Below, piece after piece: positions 1 through 4,771 of a stretch of 6,174 bases of DNA. This DNA is from Gammaproteobacteria bacterium (GTDB lineage: Bacteria > Pseudomonadota > Gammaproteobacteria > Pseudomonadales > Azotimanducaceae). Position numbers and translations under genes: made by a program. The stretch spans positions 1-6,174 of the forward strand of contig JAPOYW010000045.1 in NCBI GenBank assembly GCA_026706425.1, given 5' to 3'. The notes under the pieces were generated by a model that was given only the letters and a program-made list of their open reading frames with translations, was not told where the DNA came from and did not search any database. The stretch's first letter is position 1; each line of letters starts with the position of its first letter.

Positions 1-54
1 CATCACGGAAATTCGCGCGTTTGGCCAACTGAATAGCATTCGCGCACCGTAGGC

Positions 55-591
55 ATGGGATTCGGGTTCCGGAACCAGCGCGGCGCCAACATGCTCGACG
101 GCGGCGCCCACTTCTACAACACCTACGAAACGAAGGACGGCAAACACGTCTGCGTCGGCGCCATCGAACCGCAGTTCTACGCCGAACTCGTCGAAAAATC
201 CGGCGTGGATCCGAATCGCTTCGGGCCGCAGATGGACAACGACCGGTGGGTCGATTTCAAGGCGGAGTTGACGGAGGTCTTCAAGACCAAGACCCGCGAC
301 GAGTGGTGCGAGATCATGGAGGGCAGCGACGTCTGCTTCGCGCCCGTGCTGTCGATTCTCGAGGCTCCGGATCACCCCCACAATCGGCACCGCGAAACCT
401 TCGTCACGGTGGACGGCGTGACCCAGCCCGCGCCGTCGCCGCGGTTCAGCCGCACCACGCCTGCGATCTCGCATGCCGCCCGTATTCCGGGCGAAGACAC
501 CCGGTCGGTGCTTGCCGAGCTGGGGCTCGGCGCGGACGAAGTCGACACGCTGGAAACCGCCCGGGTCGTCCAGACAACCGCAGCGGGCTAG
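55..591 (+). pseudogene. 3' fragment of alpha-methylacyl-CoA racemase / CaiB-BaiF family CoA-transferase
   Basis: The 178 readable residues match the C-terminal half of the alpha-methylacyl-CoA racemase branch of the CaiB/BaiF (family III CoA-transferase) family, which epimerises 2-methylacyl-CoA thioesters in the cytoplasm. Visible hallmarks are NMLDGGAHFYNTYETKDGK (residues 12-30), VGAIEPQFY (34-42, with Glu38 in the place of the family's catalytic-site glutamate), KTRDEWCEIMEGSDVCFAPVL (about 79-99) and the PAPSPRFSRT block (125-134). Family members are about 360-400 residues, so the N-terminal half with the CoA-binding Rossmann part and the catalytic His/Asp is missing. Upstream, this frame meets TAG at 34-36 and the other two forward frames also have stops, so the missing half is not simply frameshifted within the window. 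The ATG at 55 has no clear ribosome site and is probably an internal codon. The stop lies 5 nt before prpE, as in an operon. The family call is confident; loss of function is inferred from the truncation. Confidence 0.85.
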
Positions 592-596
592 TCGCC

Positions 597-2516
597 TTGG
601 AAGACCGCACCTACGCGGACGCCTACCGGGCGTCCCTCGCCGATCCAGAGGCTTTCTGGCGGCGGGCGGCGGAGCAGATCGACTGGTTCGAGTTCCCGAC
701 CTCGATTCTCGATGACGACGACAGCGGCACCCCGCGCTGGTTTCGCGGCGGCAAGCTCAATACCGCGTGGCTTGCCCTGGATCGGCACGTGGCCGCGGGA
801 CGCGGCGACGACGTCGCGTTGATCTACGACTCGCCCGTCACCGGCCACATCGACCGCTACACCTTCGCCGAGTTGACCCAACGCGTGGCGCGGGTGGCAG
901 GCGGCTTGGCCGACCTCGGCGTGGGAAAGGGCGATCGTGTCATCGTCTACATGCCCATGATCCCGGAGGCGGCGATCGCCATGCTGGCCTGCGCCCGCCT
1001 CGGGGCCGTTCATTCCGTCGTGTTCGGCGGCTTCGCGGCACCGGAACTGGCCGTACGCATCGATGACGCGAAGCCGAAGGTCGTGCTGTCGGCATCCTGC
1101 GGCATCGAGTTCCAGACCGTCATCCCCTACAAGCCCCTTCTGGACGAGGCCATCGAACTTGCCGAGTCCAAGCCGACGCGAACCGTGATCGTGCAGCGCC
1201 CGCAATGCAAAGCAGCGCTGATCGACAAACGCGACCTCGATTGGGCTTCCTGGGAAGCCGCGAGCGAACCGGTCGGCTGGGTCGAGGTCGACGCCTGGGA
1301 TCCGCTCTACATCCTCTACACCTCGGGGACGACCGGGCAGCCCAAGGGCGTCGTGCGCGACAACGGCGGCCATGCCGTCGCGCTCAACTACAGCATGGCA
1401 GCGATCTACGGCTGCGACGCCGGCGACGTGTACTGGGCAGCGTCGGACGTGGGTTGGGTGGTCGGCCACTCCTATATCGTCTATGGACCGCTCATCAAGG
1501 GTTGCGCGACGGTGCTCTACGAGGGCAAGCCGGTGCGAACGCCGGACGCCGGGGCCATCTGGCGGGTAATCGCCGAACACGGCGTCAGGACCTTTTTCGT
1601 CGCGCCCACCGCGTTCCGGGCGGTGAAAAAGGAGGATCCGGACGCCGAGTTGAAGGATCGCTATGACATCTCGTCCCTTCAGTACCTGTTCGTGGCGGGC
1701 GAGCGCCTGGACCCGCCAACCTACGAGTGGCTGAAGTCCACGGTGCACACGCCGGTGATCGATCACTGGTGGCAGACGGAGACCGGCTGGTCCATCTGCG
1801 CCAACATGATGGGCGTTGCCGACGCGCACTCGGCGCCGACCCGACCCGGCAGTCCGAGCTTCCCGGTCCCGGGCTACGACCTCAAGGTGTTCGACGAAGA
1901 CGGCAACGAACTCGGTCCCAACCAGGAAGGCAACGTGGTCGTCAAGGCACCCCTACCCCCGGGCACCCTGCCGACGATTTGGGGCGACCACCAGCGATTC
2001 GAGGACGCCTACTGGTCGCGCTACCCGGGTTTCTATCTCACCGGCGACGGCGGCTACCGGGACGCGGACGGCTATGTCTACATCATGGGACGCGTGGACG
2101 ACGTCATGAACGTGGCGGGTCATCGGCTGTCGACCGGCGAACTCGAGGAGGTGGTCGCGGCCCATCCGGCGGTGGCGGAGTGCGCCGTGGTGGGCATCGC
2201 CGACGAGGACAAGGGACAGGTTCCCTTGGGCCTCGTTCTGTTGAAGGACGGCGTCAACACCGACCCCGCGGCCCTGGAAGCCGAACTCGTGCAGATGGTG
2301 CGCCGCCGTGTGGGCGCGTTCGCCAACTTCAAGCAGGCGCTTGTCGTACCGCGCCTGCCGAAGACGCGCTCCGGCAAGATCCTGCGCCAGGTGATCCGCA
2401 AGATCGCCGACGGGGATTCCTTCGAGGCACCGTCGACGATCGACGATCCCGCGATCCTCGACGAGATCGAGACCGCTTTCGATGGACGCGGGGTTGGCGT
2501 TGGCCGTGCAGGTTAG
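597..2516 (+). CDS. prpE: Propionyl-CoA synthetase (acyl-CoA ligase, AMP-forming)
   Basis: This cytoplasmic enzyme activates propionate to propionyl-CoA through a propionyl-AMP intermediate and feeds the methylcitrate or methylmalonyl-CoA routes. With a TTG start at 597 the product is 639 residues, close to the usual ~630. The N-terminal block (DPEAFW at 16-21, IDW at 28-30, then a WF..GGKLNTAW stretch and the DRHV block) is conserved from near the start. Later motifs in order are: ATP-binding YTSGTTGQPKG (241-251), a SDVGWVVGHSYIVY block, WWQTETGW (391-398), TGD (482-484), the hinge and CoA region DDVMNVAGHRLSTG around 502-514, and KTRSGKILR with Lys594 in the position of the catalytic, acylation-regulated lysine (Lys592 in Salmonella PrpE). 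No in-frame ATG or GTG lies near the N-terminus; the ribosome site before TTG is weak, so coupling to the upstream frame is plausible. The frame stays open back to 246, but that part overlaps the racemase and has no family similarity. An acetyl-CoA synthetase is the alternative, but the GHSYIVY and HWWQTETGW forms favour PrpE. Confidence 0.93.
   Translation: MEDRTYADAYRASLADPEAFWRRAAEQIDWFEFPTSILDDDDSGTPRWFRGGKLNTAWLALDRHVAAGRGDDVALIYDSPVTGHIDRYTFAELTQRVARVAGGLADLGVGKGDRVIVYMPMIPEAAIAMLACARLGAVHSVVFGGFAAPELAVRIDDAKPKVVLSASCGIEFQTVIPYKPLLDEAIELAESKPTRTVIVQRPQCKAALIDKRDLDWASWEAASEPVGWVEVDAWDPLYILYTSGTTGQPKGVVRDNGGHAVALNYSMAAIYGCDAGDVYWAASDVGWVVGHSYIVYGPLIKGCATVLYEGKPVRTPDAGAIWRVIAEHGVRTFFVAPTAFRAVKKEDPDAELKDRYDISSLQYLFVAGERLDPPTYEWLKSTVHTPVIDHWWQTETGWSICANMMGVADAHSAPTRPGSPSFPVPGYDLKVFDEDGNELGPNQEGNVVVKAPLPPGTLPTIWGDHQRFEDAYWSRYPGFYLTGDGGYRDADGYVYIMGRVDDVMNVAGHRLSTGELEEVVAAHPAVAECAVVGIADEDKGQVPLGLVLLKDGVNTDPAALEAELVQMVRRRVGAFANFKQALVVPRLPKTRSGKILRQVIRKIADGDSFEAPSTIDDPAILDEIETAFDGRGVGVGRAG
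747..1138 (+). repeat. Near-identical direct repeat, unit 1 (inside intact prpE)
   Basis: This stretch pairs with 4902-5293 at a constant offset of 4155 bases. By eye only two positions differ: T778 versus C4933 (Leu to Pro) and G804 versus A4959 (Gly to Ser). Positions 805-1138 are identical to 4960-5293, 334 bases without a mismatch, including all third codon positions. Homologous sequence on either side is much more divergent. It encodes the DRHV to CGIEFQTVIPYKPL part of PrpE. Confidence 0.93.
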
Positions 2517-2779
2517 GGGCCGCCCAGCAACCCTAACAATTCAAACGGTTCGTACGGGTCGGCGTTGGCCGGTAGGCGGCCGTTCGCGAACCCGACATTG
2601 AGCGCGTAGTCGTCGCCCGATTCCCGGAGGATGCCCTCCCGGGCCAGCATCTGAACCATCCCGTCCATCTGCCCGACACCGAGGCCGTCCAAGAGTTCCC
2701 GGTGGAAAGCGAGGTCGAGATTCGCCGTGACCAAGGGCAGCATCGCCGTGAAAACCGTGGCGCGGAATTGGGGACACAC
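2513..2779 (-). pseudogene. C-terminal remnant of an unrecognised protein, 5' end cut off
   Basis: On the minus strand the frame from about 2762 down to the TAA at 2515-2513 reads as a genuine protein end, with mostly G or C at third positions and a natural-looking sequence (DLAFHRELLDGLGVGQMDGM, then REGILRESGDDYALN, then YEPFELLGLLGGP). The stop overlaps the prpE stop by four bases, a tight convergent arrangement. I do not recognise the family. The frame can begin at a GTG at 2779, but its first codons lie in the GGAATTGGGGACAC motif at 2763-2776, and a stop (TAG at 2794-2792) follows just upstream. The likeliest reading is a longer gene whose 5' part was removed when the adjacent element inserted or recombined. 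A small intact protein of up to 88 residues cannot be excluded, but no ribosome site supports it. Confidence 0.5.
2763..2778 (+). mobile_element. GGAATTGGGGACAC motif, possible end of a Y1-transposase element
   Basis: A GGAATTGGGGACA-type sequence commonly lies near REP-associated Y1 transposase genes in proteobacteria (recalled knowledge, not searched here). In this window it sits 115 nt upstream of the transposase start at 2894, at the point where the minus-strand coding remnant stops looking like protein. No matching second copy or inverted partner was found downstream of the transposase, so the other boundary appears lost. Confidence 0.45.
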
Positions 2780-2893
2780 GCGACTCCGATCCTACACGAC
2801 ACCGGCAGTCGGATGGGAATCGACAGCGATTTCTCACGGCCGCCATGGCAAACGACTGTAGCGGCCCCGGTCGCGCTTGCGGACCATCGGCGC

Positions 2894-3318
2894 ATGGCCA
2901 CCCCGCAGCATCTGCTGATCGATCCCGTGAACGAGTGCGACTACCACCTCGTGTCGCGCTGCGTGCGCCGCGCCTTCCTGTGCGGCGTCGACGAGCACGA
3001 CGACCGCGACTACTCCCCCGCTGGACCTAGCTCGTCGAGCGCATGAGCTACCTGTCGCCCTGCTTCGCGGTCGAACATCTACTCGTGCACGGTGCTCGGC
3101 AACCACTTCCACCTAGTGCTGCGCCACGACCCGCTCGCCACTGCGACTGGAACGACGAGGAAATGGCGTGGCGGTGGTTCGAGGCGTCCCGCCCGCCGAA
3201 CGCGGCGCCTTCGTCGAGGAACTCAAGCCCGAACGCCGCGAGCTCATACCGGGCGACCCGAAACGCGTAGTGCGCGCCCGCCGCACGCTGGGATCGATGT
3301 CGCACTTCATGCTGAAGC
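2894..3318 (+). pseudogene. Decayed REP-associated Y1 (HUH) transposase
   Basis: A Y1-type (IS200/TnpA-REP-like, PF01797 type) transposase can be traced through four frame changes. From ATG 2894 the frame gives MATPQHLLIDP, YHLVSRCVRRAFLCGVDEHD and DRDY. Near 3017 the similarity moves to the frame reading RWT, a TAG stop at 3028-3030, then LVERMSYLSPCFAVE. Near 3075 it moves again to IYSCTVLGNHFHLVLRHDPLA, with the metal-binding HUH motif HFH at 3104-3112. Near 3140 it moves to CDWNDEEMAWRWFEASRPP, and near 3200 to AFVEELKPERRELIP and RRTLGSMSHFMLK. Family members continue with a NPVRAG-type region carrying the catalytic tyrosine, which is absent: similarity ends at about 3318. These enzymes nick and rejoin single-stranded DNA at hairpin REP sequences. 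With this many lesions the gene cannot be functional. Confidence 0.85.
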
Positions 3319-3347
3319 TTACAACCCTTGTGGTCTCACGACCTTTG

Positions 3348-3427
3348 TGGGTAAGCACCTTGGCCTATGCCGGGGTGCCCGTCGAATACAACAGCCCTCC
3401 GGCGAATAGGCGGGATCTGCTTACCCA
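3348..3427. repeat. 10-bp perfect inverted repeat with 60-nt spacer
   Basis: TGGGTAAGCA at 3348-3357 is the exact reverse complement of TGCTTACCCA at 3418-3427. The pair lies in the non-coding gap between the end of the transposase remnant and the exported-protein genes. It could be a relic of an element end or a structured leader. No direct target repeats around it were found. Confidence 0.55.
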
Positions 3428-3432
3428 TTGTG

Positions 3433-3488
3433 AGCTTCAGCAAACAGCCCGGCGCTCGGGCGGGGGCCGGGGGTTGTTGAACTAAGCC
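3433..3488. repeat. Large imperfect hairpin upstream of the exported-protein genes
   Basis: The left arm TTCAGCAAACAGCCCGGC (3436-3453) pairs imperfectly with the right arm GCCGGGGGTTGTTGAA (3466-3481), and GCTTA at 3419-3423 can add outer pairs with TAAGC at 3483-3487. The core is CCCGGC with GCCGGG. No T-run follows, so it is not a typical rho-independent terminator. It ends just before the ribosome site of the gene at 3504, so it could be a REP-like hairpin left by the transposase or a structured 5' leader. Confidence 0.45.
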
Positions 3489-3491
3489 TCA

Positions 3492-3499
3492 AGGGGGAG
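3492..3499 (+). promoter_or_regulatory. Strong Shine-Dalgarno (AGGGGGAG) for the gene at 3504
   Basis: AGGGGGAG ends four nucleotides before ATG 3504 and ten before the next in-frame ATG at 3510. It supports a start at one of these two codons rather than at the ATG at 3534. No convincing -35/-10 pair was seen upstream. Confidence 0.7.
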
Positions 3500-3503
3500 T
3501 CAA

Positions 3504-4160
3504 ATGGGGATGAAACCCATGTGGGATGCTCAAATGCGACCACTCAAGCGATCCTTGCCGTTGTTGGGACTGGTGGCCACTCTGGCCGTTCCCTCATTGG
3601 CACAGTCTGAAACCAATGGTAGTGCGCTAGTAGAGGCTGGCGCAGCAGACCTTCGGGATGCCAAGCAGCCGCAGGAGAACCCGATCATTGCCAACATTGA
3701 GATGGTGCCAGCGAGCTTTTTGGTAACCGTGCGCCTGAGGGCGAAGGGCATGGCGAGGCACGAAGCCTTCGACAGGCTCGGGTTCGGGCCGGAAGATGCC
3801 AACGTTCTTCGTGCGGTCGCCCAACTAGACAACCGTCGCGTCAAAACCGCAGCGGCTCACGCGGCGCGGCATCTCGTGGATGAAATGTGCTCTCTACCGG
3901 AAGCCGAGGTCATAAGGCGCGGAATGCTGCTGGCCGAGTACGACAGAGCGGTGTCCGACGCGATGCCGGCTGCGATTGCAAAGAGGTTGGCGGAACTGAC
4001 CCCCGAGGGAGCGGCAACGTTAAGGGAATTGATCGGGGGAGAACGCGCTAGTAAGGCGGCGTCAGTTGTGGATCTGGCGGCACTCGCATTCGAAGACCCA
4101 GAGACCATGGCATCGTTAACCGCGAATGTGTGCGAAGGGGGGCTGAAATGGGCGCAGTGA
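3504..4160 (+). CDS. Unrecognised exported protein, mostly helical
   Basis: This 218-residue protein belongs to no family I recognise. A Sec-type signal peptide is visible: basic residues around 12-16 (RPLKR), a hydrophobic core LPLLGLVATLAVP at 18-30 and a likely cleavage after SLA at Ala33. The mature part (about 185 residues) is rich in Ala, Glu, Arg and Leu and looks helical, with a run such as IAKRLAELTPEGAATLRELI at 158-177. Its only cysteines are Cys129 and Cys210, which could form a disulfide outside the cytoplasm. Its stop overlaps the start of the next gene by 13 nt, so the two are probably co-transcribed and translationally coupled. Codons such as TTA, CTA, ATA, AGA and AGG occur here but hardly in prpE, and GC is lower, suggesting a different origin. 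The start at 3504 rests on the strong ribosome site; 3510 is nearly as good. Confidence 0.75.
   Translation: MGMKPMWDAQMRPLKRSLPLLGLVATLAVPSLAQSETNGSALVEAGAADLRDAKQPQENPIIANIEMVPASFLVTVRLRAKGMARHEAFDRLGFGPEDANVLRAVAQLDNRRVKTAAAHAARHLVDEMCSLPEAEVIRRGMLLAEYDRAVSDAMPAAIAKRLAELTPEGAATLRELIGGERASKAASVVDLAALAFEDPETMASLTANVCEGGLKWAQ
4135..4142 (+). promoter_or_regulatory. Strong Shine-Dalgarno (AAGGGGGG) deciding the start at 4148
   Basis: AAGGGGGG lies five nucleotides before ATG 4148, inside the last codons of the upstream gene. It favours ATG 4148 over the in-frame GTG at 4130, which would place the ribosome site inside the coding sequence. Confidence 0.7.
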
Positions 4161-4756
4161 ACGCATTGACGAGACTACGATGTCTTGCAGCGGCAGGCGG
4201 CTGCCTTGCCGGACTGCAAGGAACCGCAGGGCTCATCTCCCTAGATTTCGAAGTGGATTGCTACGACACGGACGCTCACTCGTACGTTCACGAGCACGAA
4301 CGGGCCGTAGTGTGCGAGTCCGAGTGGGAGATGCCCTTGATCACAATTGTTCCCCCACGGTACGGTGGGGGCCAGCGGGTGGAGCCGTATGCTCTTAGTT
4401 TTCGGTGGAGTGGTTCATGTTCACACCCATATTTCTCATGGTCGCAACAAATACCCCCCGTCAACGGTGCCGAACACGACGAGGTCGTGCCCGCCACGGT
4501 GTGGGGCAGCGAGAACACGGAATTTGCGCACGCTCTGGACTCTTCATCCTACACGAGCGAGCCCTACTCCGGGTTGCCGGGGCCCTGCGCACACTCCGAC
4601 GACGCTTGGAACTGCGATACGAGTATCGAGGTCGCTTTGATAGTGCACATCCTCACTGTTGATCGTTGGGGGAGGGTGGCTGGACGGGATCCAGAAACAA
4701 CATCGCCAAAGTCCTTTATGCTGAATTACGAAAACACGTGCGTCGCTGCCTGTTAA
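4148..4756 (+). CDS. Unrecognised cysteine-rich exported protein
   Basis: Starting at ATG 4148 the product has 202 residues and matches no family I can name. The N-terminus (MGAVNALTRLRCLAAAGGCLAGLQGTAG, written here only to show its hydrophobic character, residues 1-28) resembles a signal peptide, with cleavage plausible near Ala27. AGGC around Cys19 is a poor lipobox, so a lipoprotein is less likely. The predicted mature part has seven cysteines (38, 56, 91, 147, 156, 198, 202, the last being the C-terminal residue), many aromatic residues (a FRWSGSC segment at 85-91, YFSWSQQ at 95-101) and many acidic and Ser/Thr residues, which suits a disulfide-stabilised, beta-rich extracytoplasmic domain. 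It overlaps the upstream exported-protein gene by 13 nt with its own strong ribosome site. GC is lower than in prpE. The reading frame is well supported; the function is unknown. Confidence 0.72.
   Translation: MGAVNALTRLRCLAAAGGCLAGLQGTAGLISLDFEVDCYDTDAHSYVHEHERAVVCESEWEMPLITIVPPRYGGGQRVEPYALSFRWSGSCSHPYFSWSQQIPPVNGAEHDEVVPATVWGSENTEFAHALDSSSYTSEPYSGLPGPCAHSDDAWNCDTSIEVALIVHILTVDRWGRVAGRDPETTSPKSFMLNYENTCVAAC
4352..4371. repeat. GC-rich hairpin inside the second exported-protein gene
   Basis: CCCCCAC (4352-4358) and GTGGGGG (4365-4371) are perfect reverse complements around the 6-nt loop GGTACG. The hairpin sits within codons for the PPRYGGG segment. It may only reflect the proline and glycine codons, but it could affect transcript folding. 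Confidence 0.5.
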
Positions 4757-4771
4757 AGGATGCCCCCTAGT

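Noticed and set aside
246..596. Upstream open extension of the prpE frame (117 codons from an ATG at 246)
   Set aside because: It lies entirely within the racemase frame, shows no family similarity and would make PrpE far longer than usual.
588..1829. Long minus-strand open frame opposite prpE, and its counterpart at 4767-5624
   Set aside because: These are antisense shadows of GC-rich prpE coding sequence; they are His/Arg/Gly-rich with no recognisable domain, and both appear because the two copies are homologous.
2518..2581. 7-bp inverted repeat GGCCGCC/GGCGGCC after the prpE stop as a terminator
   Set aside because: The spacer is about 50 nt, there is no T-run, and the sequence lies within the convergent coding remnant.
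2838..2866. GGCCGC/GCGGCC inverted repeat before the transposase start
   Set aside because: Six GC-only base pairs with a 17-nt loop are expected by chance in such GC-rich DNA.
3476..3482. GTTGAAC, a match to the integron attC GTTRRRY core, close to the start of a small unknown gene
   Set aside because: No paired RYYYAAC core was found at a suitable distance and no attC-like site follows the second gene at 4756, so a gene-cassette reading is unsupported.
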